Shown: piece by piece, positions 27,581-36,537 of the stretch
How the letters are laid out: every line of letters begins with the position of its first letter
Position numbering within the stretch: the first letter of the stretch is position 1
DNA from: Alcaligenaceae bacterium
Lineage (GTDB): Bacteria > Pseudomonadota > Gammaproteobacteria > Burkholderiales > Burkholderiaceae_B
Assembly (NCBI GenBank): GCA_947484295.1
Contig: CANKOW010000002.1
Span: 1 to 64,000, forward strand
Direction: 5' to 3'
Length of the DNA: 64,000 nucleotides
Notes under the pieces: model-generated
Told to the model about the DNA's origin: nothing
Seen by the model: the letters and a program-made list of their open reading frames with translations, nothing else
Database searches by the model: none
Position numbers and translations under genes: made by a program

Positions 27581-28407
27581 GCTTCAAACCTCAGTTCAGC
27601 CTGATGTGCAAGGGTGCCATCTTGTTCGGCCCAAAGTTTAGCCTCGCCCGGAGCGGTCACAGCACCAGCAACATCAAAAGCGGTTGGCGCAATCAAAGGA
27701 CGTAAACCTCGGTACGACAAATGCTTAAGCGTTGCACTGGGGTGAGCCTGAACAAATGCCTGGCACATTAAGGTGGCAATCAACGGACCATGAATCACCA
27801 AGCCTGGATAGCCTTCTTTTTCGGTGACGTAGGGATGGTCGTAATGAATACGATGGCTATTGAACGTCACAGCCGAGTATCTAAAGAGTAGTACCGCGCT
27901 AGGGTCAACGGGTTGCCTCCACTGCGACGCTGGTGCGGGCTCAGTGCCCTGAAGCTTTGGCGGGCTTGGCTCACGATAAACAATATCTTGCTCTTCGCTG
28001 ACGACGAGTTTGCCGTTTTGCATGATGTCGTGCTTAACGGTGACAAATAATAATGAACCGGTGCGACCCGCTTTTTCTTTGATCGCGGTCACTGTCGAGG
28101 TTTTGTGTGCCTCGGTACCAACAACTAAACCACCATCAAACCCAACCCGACCACCGGCCCACATCCGATTGCGATTGTCGGCAGGCGGCAAGAAACTACC
28201 GCGAGCGGGATGGCCATCGGTACCAGTCTGCGCGACTGGCACGGTCTCTAAAAAAAACGCCCAATGCCAAAGCGGTGGCAACACAGTGCCTAGCTTTGGG
28301 ATCGGACGCCCAAGCGTCACAGCGATACGCGCCGCATGCCCGGGATCCATCCGGTCTACTACAGTCTGAGATTTACCTAACCACGCACTCAAATCAGTCG
28401 GTGACAT
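27577..28407 (-). CDS. Double hot-dog acyl-CoA hydratase, HTD2/mesaconyl-CoA hydratase-like
   Basis: This 276-residue protein has an N-terminal FAS1-like dehydratase (MaoC_N) domain and a C-terminal hot-dog. The block T-F-N-S-H-R-I-H-Y-D (181-190) followed by G-Y-P-G-L-V-I-H-G-P-L is characteristic of the group containing mesaconyl-C4-CoA and itaconyl-CoA hydratases. It probably hydrates an enoyl-CoA made by the adjacent acyl-CoA dehydrogenases. No citramalyl-CoA lyase is nearby, so an itaconate route is not supported. It is coupled to the CoA transferase by A-T-G-A. Confidence 0.84.
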   Translation of the reverse strand: MSPTDLSAWLGKSQTVVDRMDPGHAARIAVTLGRPIPKLGTVLPPLWHWAFFLETVPVAQTGTDGHPARGSFLPPADNRNRMWAGGRVGFDGGLVVGTEAHKTSTVTAIKEKAGRTGSLLFVTVKHDIMQNGKLVVSEEQDIVYREPSPPKLQGTEPAPASQWRQPVDPSAVLLFRYSAVTFNSHRIHYDHPYVTEKEGYPGLVIHGPLIATLMCQAFVQAHPSATLKHLSYRGLRPLIAPTAFDVAGAVTAPGEAKLWAEQDGTLAHQAELRFEA

Positions 28408-28416
28408 CTAAATCCC

Positions 28417-29535
28417 TTAAACCACTTCGAGTTCTTGCATACGTTGCAGGTGAAAGTTTGTGTCACCGAGCAACATCTCGGTGTAAGTGAGTCGCTTGAA
28501 ATAATCTCCGACCTCAAGCTCATCGGTCATCCCCATCCCACCATGCAACTGCACCGAAATCTCACCCACCAAACGCGCGGCAGCGGCGACCTCGACTTTA
28601 CTCATCGACACCAAACGACTGCGCTTCGCGGCATCTGGTTCGCCAAGCGCAATCGCGGCGACATAGGTCATTGACAACCCCATTTCAGATTGAATCAACA
28701 TGTCGCCTAAGCGATGCTGTAACACCTGAAACGCGGCAAGTGGCTGGCCGAACTGCTGACGCGTTTTTAAATATTGAATCGTGCTGTCGGTCAGATAGGC
28801 CATTGCACCGCAGGCATGCGCACACAAGGCGGTGATGCCGTAATCAAGCGCCAAGGCCAACAATTGCTCGGCCTGTACACCGCTTGCGATTAGGTGCTCG
28901 GCTGACACACTCACGTCTTTCAAGTGGATCGTGGCAGCGCGCGAACCATCAAAGGTTGGGTAATCTTGAACCGAGACACCAGAGGTATCTGCAGGAACCA
29001 AAAACAAGGCAACCGCACCATCAAGCAACGCCGATACAATTACCGCTTGGGCTCCGGCACCATGCCAAACCAACATCTTGCGGCCTTCAAGCGTATAGCC
29101 CTCTTTAGACGCTGTCGCACGCGTGCACAAGGGGCGCTGCGAATCACGCTCGCCCTGTTCTTGCCACGCCACCGCCAAGACTGCGTCACCCTCTGCGTGA
29201 GCGGTCAGCCAACGGTGCTTGAGCGCCTGATTCTGGCTGTTGGACAGTAGCGTCACCGCGATCACTGCGCTTGAAATCGCAGGTTCACTGACAAGACCGC
29301 GTCCAAGCTCTTGGTGCACCGCAAGCATGGTGGCAGGTGTTTCAGCAAACCCACCAAATTCTTCAGGCACCATCAGGCCGGCCACGCCTAGCTCAACCAA
29401 ACTCGCCCAGGCATTGCGATTCAACACGCCAGCCTTTTGACGCTCGCGACGCTTGGGTCGCGACCAATTGTCTTCGACCAACCTGCGCAAACTATCGGTC
29501 AACATGCGCTGTTCTTGTGAGTATGTGAAATCCAT
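28417..29535 (-). CDS. Acyl-CoA dehydrogenase, probable small (non-catalytic Glu-less) subunit
   Basis: This 372-residue ACAD-fold protein lies 2 bp downstream of a second ACAD gene. It keeps the FAD-contact block K-T-R-Q-Q-F-G-Q-P-L-A-A-F-Q (257-270) and G-G-M-G-M-T-D-E near the end. It lacks the Y-E-G-T segment with the MCAD-type catalytic Glu (the equivalent stretch is T-Y-T-E-M-L-L-G-D-T-N), and the usual T-E-P-x-A-G-S-D loop is replaced by A-W-Q-E-Q-G-E-R-D-S. In the known FadE28-FadE29-type enzymes two unlike subunits form an alpha2beta2 tetramer; the same is inferred here. Confidence 0.85.
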   Translation of the reverse strand: MDFTYSQEQRMLTDSLRRLVEDNWSRPKRRERQKAGVLNRNAWASLVELGVAGLMVPEEFGGFAETPATMLAVHQELGRGLVSEPAISSAVIAVTLLSNSQNQALKHRWLTAHAEGDAVLAVAWQEQGERDSQRPLCTRATASKEGYTLEGRKMLVWHGAGAQAVIVSALLDGAVALFLVPADTSGVSVQDYPTFDGSRAATIHLKDVSVSAEHLIASGVQAEQLLALALDYGITALCAHACGAMAYLTDSTIQYLKTRQQFGQPLAAFQVLQHRLGDMLIQSEMGLSMTYVAAIALGEPDAAKRSRLVSMSKVEVAAAARLVGEISVQLHGGMGMTDELEVGDYFKRLTYTEMLLGDTNFHLQRMQELEVV

Positions 29536-29537
29536 TT

Positions 29538-30725
29538 TTATACCCCGATGATTTGCTTGGCAATGATGCCTTTTTGCACTTCGTTGGTACCGCCATAGAT
29601 GGCCGTCTTGCGCATATCAAAGTATGCAGCAGCCGCGGCCGGCGAGTACTCGGGGCTTGGTCCATGATCCTCCGACTGCGCAAACATCCACTCGGGGTCG
29701 TAGGGCCAGGCGTCAGCGCCCGCCACTTGCATTTGCAAACGCGCAAGCTCCATCTGCAGTTCAGAGCCACGAATTTTTAAGATCGACGCCTTCGGCCCCG
29801 GATCCGTTTCACCCGCAGCGACGCGCAGCACCATGAGTTCAAGCGCTAGCAACTGACCTTCTACGCGATTGATACTGTCACGCACGCGGGTGCTCAAGCT
29901 TAAAGCTTCGCCGCTTGCCATCGTACGCTCAGCCAAAGATTTCAAAATCGCAAGTTCACGATGGCAGTGACCGATACCGGCAATCCCGCCTCGCTCGTGT
30001 CCAAGCAAATATTTTGCGTAAGTCCAACCTTGGTTTTCTTCACCCACTAGGTTCTCTATTGGCGCTTCGACGTTTTCAAGCCAAACCTCATTGACCTCAG
30101 CACCGCCATCCAGAGTCCTAATGGGACGCACCGTGACGCCCGGTTGCTTCATGTCAATTAAGATCATCGAGATGCCGCGCTGCGCTTTTGCGCTCGTGTC
30201 GGTACGCGTCAAACAGAAGATCCAGTCGGCGTGATGCGCCATGGTGGTCCAGGTTTTTTGACCGTTAATAACGTAGTGACCACCCACACGTTCGGCGCGC
30301 GTCTTTAAGGAGGCCAAGTCAGAGCCAGAGCCCGGCTCTGAATAACCCTGACACCACCAATCTTCTAACCGCAACATACGCGGCAAGAAATGATCTTTTT
30401 GTGCTTGAGTGCCATACTTCATGAGCACAGGGCCAATCATGCTCAACCCAAACGGGATCAAGCGCGGCGCACCGGCCTTAAACGACTCAATCTCAAAAAT
30501 CAAACGCTGAACCGGGTTCCAGCCTGTGCCACCGTATTCTTTGGGCCAACTCGGCGCACCCCAGCCGTGATCCGTCAGCGTGTTGTGCCAAAACACAAAC
30601 TCTTCGCGGGTGACGCGGTGGTGTGCAAACGCCTTTGCACGCAGCGCAGCAGGTAATTTGGCATTAACAAAATCTTGCACCTCTTGACAAAAGGCGCGCT
30701 CTTCGGTGGTCCAGGTCAGATCCAT
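29538..30725 (-). CDS. Acyl-CoA dehydrogenase, probable large subunit of a heteromeric pair
   Basis: This 395-residue ACAD keeps Y-S-E-P-G-S-G-S-D-L-A-S-L (substrate/FAD loop) and a C-terminal I-Y-G-G-T-N-E-V-Q-K, where Gly replaces the MCAD-type catalytic Glu. E244 in L-G-H-E-R-G-G-I-A-G sits in the helix where isovaleryl-CoA dehydrogenase and FadE29-type enzymes have their base, and is the likely catalytic residue. The gene is first in its operon, 137 bp from a divergent Bug receptor gene, and a short palindrome lies between them. Confidence 0.88.
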   Translation of the reverse strand: MDLTWTTEERAFCQEVQDFVNAKLPAALRAKAFAHHRVTREEFVFWHNTLTDHGWGAPSWPKEYGGTGWNPVQRLIFEIESFKAGAPRLIPFGLSMIGPVLMKYGTQAQKDHFLPRMLRLEDWWCQGYSEPGSGSDLASLKTRAERVGGHYVINGQKTWTTMAHHADWIFCLTRTDTSAKAQRGISMILIDMKQPGVTVRPIRTLDGGAEVNEVWLENVEAPIENLVGEENQGWTYAKYLLGHERGGIAGIGHCHRELAILKSLAERTMASGEALSLSTRVRDSINRVEGQLLALELMVLRVAAGETDPGPKASILKIRGSELQMELARLQMQVAGADAWPYDPEWMFAQSEDHGPSPEYSPAAAAAYFDMRKTAIYGGTNEVQKGIIAKQIIGV

Positions 30726-30767
30726 AGGTTTTCTCCTCGATGCGCCATCTTAACGCCCCAATTCAAG

Positions 30768-30780
30768 CCGAGAATCTCGG
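30768..30780. promoter_or_regulatory. 13-bp palindrome in divergent promoter region (possible operator)
   Basis: Two perfect 6-bp arms (C-C-G-A-G-A and T-C-T-C-G-G) flank one base between the divergent acyl-CoA dehydrogenase and Bug-CoA transferase operons. A T-A-C-A-A-T box for the plus strand is at 30818-30823. The symmetry and place fit a repressor site, but no regulator gene is in the island. Confidence 0.35.
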
Positions 30781-30862
30781 ATTTTGGAAGTCGAGGTTCT
30801 GCAAGCCCAAATCCACCTACAATTGCGGCGAAACCATCTAAATAATGTCTGAGGAGACACTC

Positions 30863-31831
30863 ATGAAAACCCTAATTCAAGCCTGCGCACTCTCGATTGT
30901 GGCCTTGGGGCTCAGCGCCCCCGCCACGGCCGCCTGGCCAGAAAGACCCATCACCCTGATTGTGCCTGCGGCACCAGGCGGCACCACAGACATCACGGCC
31001 CGCTTACTGAGCGAAAAGCTCGGGGCAGCGTTAGGCACCACCGTGGTCATTGAAAATCGCGCGGGTGCGGCCGGCATCATCGGCACACAGGCGTTGTTGC
31101 GCTCAGCCCCTGACGGCTACACCATTGGCTTTGGCAACATCGGCCCAAACGGCATTAACTACAGCCTCTATAAAAATCTGCCCTATAAGTCGACTGACTT
31201 TGCGCCCATTACTTTGGTAATTTCAGTACCAAATGTTTTGGTCGTCAACAGCAAGTCGCCCTACAAATCGGTCAAAGAGCTCGTTGACTCGATCAAGAAC
31301 GACCCGAAGGGAAACTATTCCTATGGTTCGCCCGGCACAGGCCAATCACCCCATATGTCATCCGAGATGTTTTCGCAGCGTACGGGGTTGACGCTTACAC
31401 ACGTACCTTACAAGGGAATGGGCCCTGCCGTTGCAGCATTGCTTGGCGGGCAAGTGACCTTTGTCTTCGACAATCTGCCGAGCTCAATCCCTTTTATTCG
31501 CTCTGGGCAGTTTCGCGCGTTAGCCGTGACAGGCGAGCAGCGCTCACCTCAGCTACCTGAAATCCCCACTATGGCCGAGGCTGGGATCAAAGACATGGTC
31601 GTGACCGCATGGTTTGGTTTCGTTGCACCGGCCGGCACGCCCGCTGATGTCGTCAACAAAATCCAACAAGCCACCAAAAAAGTGCTTGAGATGTCTGACA
31701 TCAAAGAACGCTTTGCCACGATGGGGGGCATTCCCGGTGGCGGTACTCCTGCCGAGTTCGGTGCCTTTATGGATAAAGAGCAAGCCAGCTGGAGAAAAAT
31801 TGTCGAAGCCGCCAAGCTATCACTGGATTAA
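30863..31831 (+). CDS. Bug-family (TctC-like) periplasmic solute-binding protein
   Basis: This is a periplasmic receptor of the tripartite tricarboxylate transporter type, 322 residues. ATG 30863 is chosen over 30845 because G-A-G-G-A-G-A precedes it and the signal peptide then starts cleanly (M-K-T-L-I-Q-A, hydrophobic core, A-T-A-A). The mature start W-P-E-R-P-I-T-L-I-V-P-A-A-P-G-G is the Bug hallmark, followed by I-E-N-R-A-G-A-A-G and H-V-P-Y-K-G-M-G-P. It ends 2 bp before a CoA-transferase gene, so its ligand may be the acid activated by that enzyme. No TctA/TctB membrane genes are in the window. Confidence 0.92.
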   Translation: MKTLIQACALSIVALGLSAPATAAWPERPITLIVPAAPGGTTDITARLLSEKLGAALGTTVVIENRAGAAGIIGTQALLRSAPDGYTIGFGNIGPNGINYSLYKNLPYKSTDFAPITLVISVPNVLVVNSKSPYKSVKELVDSIKNDPKGNYSYGSPGTGQSPHMSSEMFSQRTGLTLTHVPYKGMGPAVAALLGGQVTFVFDNLPSSIPFIRSGQFRALAVTGEQRSPQLPEIPTMAEAGIKDMVVTAWFGFVAPAGTPADVVNKIQQATKKVLEMSDIKERFATMGGIPGGGTPAEFGAFMDKEQASWRKIVEAAKLSLD

Positions 31832-31833
31832 AC

Positions 31834-32505
31834 ATGATTGACAAAATCAAGCAGTCGCTTGAAGACGCGATCTTGCCTCTTCAAAACGGCGCTTCGATCA
31901 TGGTGAGTGGTTTTGGCGAGGCGGGTATCCCCTTTGAGCTGTTGCATGCCGTGCTAGATAAGGGGCTGCGTGACCTCACGATTATCAGCAATAACGCGGG
32001 TACCCACGAGGTGGGTATTGCCGCGCTGATCAAGGCCAGACGCGTTCGCAAAATCGTCTGCTCGCATCCGCGACCGATTAATTCGGAAACTTTCTTAGCT
32101 GCCTATCGGGCGGGGCAGGTTGAACTTGAGTGCATGCCACAAGGAACGCTCGCAGAGCGCTTGCGCGCTGCGGGCGCCGGCCTGGGCCCCTTTTTTACCC
32201 CTACCGGTTTTGGTACCTTAGTGGCTGAAGGCAAAGAGCAACGCGTGATTGATGGCAAAGGCTACATTCTTGAGCAACCGCTTCACGGCGACGTGGCGTT
32301 GGTGCGAGCCCATCTTGGCGATCGCTGGGGCAATCTGACCTACCGTTGGGCGGCGCGCAATTTTGGGCCCGTCATGTGCATGGCCGCCAAACACACGATC
32401 GCTCAGGTCAATCGCGTAGTCACTTTGGGAGACTTGCCCCCAGAGCAGGTCATGACACCAGGCATTTTTGTTCAAGCCGTTGTCGCGACTGGAGGCGAAC
32501 GATGA
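31834..32505 (+). CDS. Family I CoA transferase, subunit A (3-oxoacid type)
   Basis: This is the alpha subunit of a two-component 3-oxoacid CoA transferase, 223 residues. Family marks are V-S-G-F-G-E-A-G-I-P (CoA-binding glycine loop), I-S-N-N-A-G and T-P-T-G-F-G-T. Close relatives are PcaI/ScoA-type subunits for 3-oxoadipate or acetoacetate, but the substrate is not determined. It is coupled to the beta subunit by a 4-bp A-T-G-A overlap and lies 2 bp after a Bug receptor gene. Confidence 0.92.
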   Translation: MIDKIKQSLEDAILPLQNGASIMVSGFGEAGIPFELLHAVLDKGLRDLTIISNNAGTHEVGIAALIKARRVRKIVCSHPRPINSETFLAAYRAGQVELECMPQGTLAERLRAAGAGLGPFFTPTGFGTLVAEGKEQRVIDGKGYILEQPLHGDVALVRAHLGDRWGNLTYRWAARNFGPVMCMAAKHTIAQVNRVVTLGDLPPEQVMTPGIFVQAVVATGGER

Positions 32506-33251
32506 ATAGCACGACCGCAAAACAAGTTTCTGAGGGCACGAAGCCACAGACCTCGTACACGCCCCTGTCACGCAATGACATCGCTTATCTCGTAGCGCAT
32601 GATTTTCCGGATGGGGCAGTTGTGAATCTGGGCATCGGCATGCCAACCTTGGTGGCAAATTTTTTACCAGCAGACCGCGAGATTTTGCTGCAAAGTGAAA
32701 ATGGCATTTTAGGGATGGGTGGTGCGGCGAGCGGTGACGACATTGATCTAGACATTATCAATGCGAGTCGCACTCCGGTGGTCTTGCTGCCTGGCGCCTC
32801 GATTACCGAGCACACGATTGCCTTCGCGATGATGCGCGGTGGCCACTTAGACTACTCGGTGTTGGGCGGTTTTCAAGTCGCCGAAAATGGCGATCTCGCA
32901 AACTGGCTCACCGCAGGGCCCGACGCGATTGCCGCCATTGGCGGCGCGATGGATTTGGCGGTGGGTGCCCGAGAAGTCATCGTCATGATGGAACACGTCA
33001 CCAAAGACCAAGCACCCAAGCTGTTACCAGCCTGCACCTATCCACTCACGGCGGCGGGGGTCGTCAACGTGATTTACACCGATTTGGCGATCATCGATGT
33101 GGCAGCAAGCGGCTTCGTGGTGCGCGCCATACTCGAGGGGCTCACGGTAGAAACCCTAGCAAAGAAAACCGGGGCGACCTTAGCGATTTCGGATAAGCTA
33201 GCTGTGATTCGTCGTAATGCGCAGGGCGATCCTGTGTACACATCAGTTTGA
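32502..33251 (+). CDS. Family I CoA transferase, subunit B (3-oxoacid type)
   Basis: This is the beta subunit carrying the covalent catalytic glutamate, 249 residues from ATG 32502. E66 lies in Q-S-E-N-G-I-L-G-M-G, the usual active-site sequence. I-G-I-G-M-P-T-L and L-P-G-A-S-I-T-E-H also fit. An in-frame start at 32346 lies inside subunit A and is rejected, since G-G-A-G-G-C-G-A precedes 32502. An N-terminal extension of about 20 polar residues precedes the fold. Together with subunit A it would activate a carboxylate at the expense of succinyl- or acetyl-CoA. Confidence 0.93.
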   Translation: MNSTTAKQVSEGTKPQTSYTPLSRNDIAYLVAHDFPDGAVVNLGIGMPTLVANFLPADREILLQSENGILGMGGAASGDDIDLDIINASRTPVVLLPGASITEHTIAFAMMRGGHLDYSVLGGFQVAENGDLANWLTAGPDAIAAIGGAMDLAVGAREVIVMMEHVTKDQAPKLLPACTYPLTAAGVVNVIYTDLAIIDVAASGFVVRAILEGLTVETLAKKTGATLAISDKLAVIRRNAQGDPVYTSV

Positions 33252-33325
33252 CAAGCGCGCCCGAGGCGCAGCCGCTTACGGTGACTTCATCGCAAGCCCC
33301 ACCGATTAAAACAAAGGGACACACC

Positions 33326-34303
33326 ATGCTTCAAACATTTATCACAAAGAGCACGCGTTGGATGCTCGGTTTAGTCTGCTTGACGTTGAGCGGTTTAACG
33401 TTGGCTCAGAGCAACGCCAATCAACCCATCACCTTGATCATTCCCTATCCACCCGGTGGCAGTTCAGATATGCTGGCACGCCCCATGCTGCCAGAGCTAC
33501 AGAAGAAATTAGGCCAAACGATTGTGCTGGATTACAAAGCTGGTGCGGGCGGCACGATCGCCACGAGCGCCCTCGCCCGCGCCAAGCCCGATGGCCAAAC
33601 AATTATTATGATACTCACTGCACACGCGATCAACGACGCACTTTATCCAAAACTACCCTATGACACGCGTAAGTATTTTGCGCCTGTTTCACTAGTGGCA
33701 ACCTTGCCACTGTTGGTCGCCGCCCCCCTAAGCTCACCCTTCAACACAATCACTGAGCTGATTTCCTACGCTAAAGCCAATCCAGACAAACTTTCTTATG
33801 CCTCTGCAGGCAACGGTAATACCAGCCACCTTTCTGTCGAGTTATTTAAAACACTGACTGGCACAAAGATGGTTCATATCCCCTACAAAGGCAGCGGCCC
33901 CGCTGTGATTGCCATGTTGGGCAATGAAGTGTCATTTATGTTCGATAGCATTTCGACTTCGTTTCAACAGGTTAAGGCCGGCAAACTGAAAGCGGTTGCA
34001 GTCAGTAGCCTTGCGCGTGCTTCGATTTTGCCCAACACTCCCACCATAGCCGAGACCTTGCCTGGGTTTGATGTAACAGTCTGGTACGGTATTTTGGCAC
34101 CTGCAGGGACACCTGAAGCAGCGATCAACAAACTGAGTCAAGCCTTTGCCGAAGTGGCGACCGACCCAAAAGTGCGCGCCCAGTTGGCTGAAAGCGGCTA
34201 TGCAACAATCGGTTCAACGCCGGCCGCTTTCGGCAAACATATTGACGCCGAACTCATCAAATGGAGTAAGGCAGTAAAAGACTCCGGCGCGACGATTCAA
34301 TAG
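33326..34303 (+). CDS. Bug-family (TctC-like) periplasmic solute-binding protein
   Basis: This is the second Bug receptor, 325 residues from ATG 33326 with A-A-G-G-G-A upstream. The longer frame from 33248 overlaps the CoA transferase end and hides the signal peptide. The signal is M-L-Q-T-F-I-T-K-S then a hydrophobic core to T-L-A-Q. Mature marks are I-T-L-I-I-P-Y-P-P-G-G-S-S-D, D-Y-K-A-G-A-G-G and H-I-P-Y-K-G-S-G-P-A. It differs enough from its neighbours to suggest a distinct ligand. It is probably in the same transcript as the CoA transferase. Confidence 0.92.
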   Translation: MLQTFITKSTRWMLGLVCLTLSGLTLAQSNANQPITLIIPYPPGGSSDMLARPMLPELQKKLGQTIVLDYKAGAGGTIATSALARAKPDGQTIIMILTAHAINDALYPKLPYDTRKYFAPVSLVATLPLLVAAPLSSPFNTITELISYAKANPDKLSYASAGNGNTSHLSVELFKTLTGTKMVHIPYKGSGPAVIAMLGNEVSFMFDSISTSFQQVKAGKLKAVAVSSLARASILPNTPTIAETLPGFDVTVWYGILAPAGTPEAAINKLSQAFAEVATDPKVRAQLAESGYATIGSTPAAFGKHIDAELIKWSKAVKDSGATIQ

Positions 34304-34366
34304 GCCAATAGACTCGGCTCCAAAAGCGATTCAGACACTCCGTAAAAACACGACGAGAAAATACTC

Positions 34367-35365
34367 ATGTCAAAAAAAGTTGCACAACACACGCGTACCC
34401 TAGCGGCCAGCCTTGCAGGCGCCTTAGTGATGGCAACCGCCCTCACCGTGCCTGCTCAAGCACAAACAAACTGGCCCGAGCGCCCCATCAAGCTGATTGT
34501 GGGCTACCCGCCGGGTGGGCCCGTTGACGTCACAGGCCGAACCTTTGCGCGCTTCTTGAGCGAACAACTCAAGCAATCAGTGGTCATTGAAAATCGCGCC
34601 GGCGCCAGCGGCATGTTGGGTGCAGACGCGACTGCAAAGGCGACCCCAGACGGCTACACGCTGAACTTTATCGCCAGCCCCACGATGACGATCTCTCCGA
34701 TCGTTCAGCGCACAAAACTCTTTGATCCTCGTCAAGATTTCACCATGCTTGGTTCGGTCGTGAATTACACCAACGTGCTGCTGATTGGGCCGCAAATCCC
34801 TGCTAAGACGGTTGCAGAACTCGTCGCGTTTGCCAAAGCGAATCCAGACAAAGTGTCGTTCGGTTCTGCGGGGTTTGGCGGCTCAAACCATTTGTCAGCA
34901 GAGTTGTTGGTTCAATCCACCAATGCGACGATGCTGCACGTACCTTACAAGGGTAACTCGCCGGCCATGATGGATGTCATCAGCGGCAAAATCACCTTTA
35001 TGTTTGATATCACCAGCACCGGTAAGGTGTTCGTCGATAGTGGTCAGGCACGTGCGCTAGCTGTGACGTCAAAACAGCGTAATCCGAGCCTGCCTAATGT
35101 CCCAACGATGATCGAAGCCGGTATCGCTGATTACGAAGTAGTGGGTTGGCTCGCTGTGGCAGGCCCCAAAAATTTGCCCGCTGCGGTTGTGAGCAAACTT
35201 TCGAGCGCGCTTGAGCTTGCCAAGCAAGACCCGGCCTTTCGCAAGACCGTCGAAGATGGTGGCTACACCATCGACCAGGCAAGCCCTAAAGAACTTCACG
35301 CACGCATCTTGAGCGAGTATGCGATGTGGGAGCGCGTGATCACTAAAGGTAACCTTCAGCAGTAA
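34367..35365 (+). CDS. Bug-family (TctC-like) periplasmic solute-binding protein
   Basis: This is the third Bug receptor, 332 residues, 63 bp after the second. A signal peptide is visible (K-K-V-A-Q-H-T-R, then L-A-G-A-L-V-M-A-T-A-L-T, cleavage near A-Q-A). Mature signatures are W-P-E-R-P-I-K-L-I-V-G-Y-P-P-G-G, I-E-N-R-A-G-A-S-G and H-V-P-Y-K-G-N-S-P-A. Two adjacent receptors after one CoA transferase suggest either related ligands or a tandem duplication followed by divergence. Confidence 0.92.
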   Translation: MSKKVAQHTRTLAASLAGALVMATALTVPAQAQTNWPERPIKLIVGYPPGGPVDVTGRTFARFLSEQLKQSVVIENRAGASGMLGADATAKATPDGYTLNFIASPTMTISPIVQRTKLFDPRQDFTMLGSVVNYTNVLLIGPQIPAKTVAELVAFAKANPDKVSFGSAGFGGSNHLSAELLVQSTNATMLHVPYKGNSPAMMDVISGKITFMFDITSTGKVFVDSGQARALAVTSKQRNPSLPNVPTMIEAGIADYEVVGWLAVAGPKNLPAAVVSKLSSALELAKQDPAFRKTVEDGGYTIDQASPKELHARILSEYAMWERVITKGNLQQ

Positions 35366-35499
35366 CGGCTAGCCTTTACAGCAACATTGGCACATTGCGT
35401 CACCGAGCGAAACACTGCGTAAAGCTGGGAGACAACTATCGGTACGGTTAGAGTATGCACCGCCTGTTTTACATTTATCGTTTTGCTTAAGGCAGTTTC

Positions 35500-36468
35500 A
35501 TGAACACCATCTCAACATTGCAACACCTCTTAGCCCAAACGCGTCTCCCAGTAATTGGTGCACCAATGTTTTTAGTATCGGGCACCGACCTTGTTGTTGC
35601 CCAGTGCACCGCAGGCGTGATTGGTACGTTTCCAACCTTGAATGCTCGCCCCCAAGAAGACCTGCCAAACTGGTTAACCGAAATCAAAACACGTTTATCG
35701 GCTTACAAAACACAGCATCCTAATGCCGTGGTGTCACCGTTTGGCGTGAACCTGATTGTGCACCCCTCCAATCCACGCTGGGAGGGCGACCTAGAAATTT
35801 GCGCGCAGCACGAGGTTCCTCTTTTTATTACCTCACTGCATGCACCCAACTCCGTTGTGAATCGCGTACATCCTTACGGTGGAATCGTGCTGCACGATGT
35901 CACCAATGCACGCCATGCACGCAAGGCCATCGACGCCGGAGTAGACGGGCTGATTCTGGTCGCGAACGGCGCCGGTGGCCATGCCGGCACGCTCAATCCA
36001 ATCGCTCTGGTCAACGAAATTCGCAGTTTCTATAGCGGCCCGATTATTCTTTCTGGTTGTATCTCGCACGGCAAAGACATCCTAGCCGCGCGCGCGTTGG
36101 GCTGTGACTTTGCCTACCTAGGTACCCGCTTTATTCCCACCACCGAATCGATGGCACCTGATCGCTATCAAAATATGGTGATTGATGCCGATGCCGCTGA
36201 AATTCTTTACTCACCCTACTTTACTGGCGTACCCGGTAACTATTTAAAAGCCAGCATCATTGCAGCAGGGATCGAACCCGAAGACGTCTTGGCCGCCAAA
36301 GTGGGCGGCTCGGTGTCGCTCAATAAAGACTTACGCCCCAAGGCTTGGAAAGACATTTGGGGCGCAGGTCAAGGCGTAGGTGCCATCGACACGATTATGT
36401 CGGTGCGTGAACTGGTTGATCAACTGATCGTTGAATACGAGCAAGCCAAACGCGACGTACTGCGTTAA
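35500..36468 (+). CDS. Nitronate monooxygenase-like FMN flavoprotein
   Basis: This 322-residue TIM-barrel protein is of the 2-nitropropane dioxygenase/NMO group. N-terminal P-V-I-G-A-P-M-F-L-V-S binds FMN. G-A-G-G-H-A-G (157-163) carries H161, at the place of the family's proposed catalytic base, and L-G-C-D-F-A-Y-L-G-T-R-F is the phosphate-binding region. The family oxidises nitronates, but many members act on unknown substrates or as enoyl reductases. It has 134 bp of its own upstream sequence and converges on a Bug gene. Confidence 0.88.
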   Translation: MNTISTLQHLLAQTRLPVIGAPMFLVSGTDLVVAQCTAGVIGTFPTLNARPQEDLPNWLTEIKTRLSAYKTQHPNAVVSPFGVNLIVHPSNPRWEGDLEICAQHEVPLFITSLHAPNSVVNRVHPYGGIVLHDVTNARHARKAIDAGVDGLILVANGAGGHAGTLNPIALVNEIRSFYSGPIILSGCISHGKDILAARALGCDFAYLGTRFIPTTESMAPDRYQNMVIDADAAEILYSPYFTGVPGNYLKASIIAAGIEPEDVLAAKVGGSVSLNKDLRPKAWKDIWGAGQGVGAIDTIMSVRELVDQLIVEYEQAKRDVLR

Positions 36469-36490
36469 GCATTGCACTCAACCATCGATA

Positions 36491-36512
36491 GTGGTTAACC
36501 ACCTCACGGTGG
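36491..36512. other. Overlapping palindromes between convergent genes
   Basis: A perfect 12-bp palindrome (36491-36502) overlaps a hairpin with 5-bp stem and 4-nt loop (36499-36512). The two structures are mutually exclusive. They lie between the converging nitronate monooxygenase-like and Bug genes, where a terminator is expected, but no T-run follows on either strand. Confidence 0.3.
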
Positions 36513-36537
36513 CGACCGTTTGCAACAACTGCTGAAG

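Noticed and set aside
26351-28407. Itaconate or mesaconate degradation operon
   Set aside because: The hydratase is of the right family, but no citramalyl-CoA lyase or itaconate CoA-transferase partner is present, and the operon continues with two acyl-CoA dehydrogenases.
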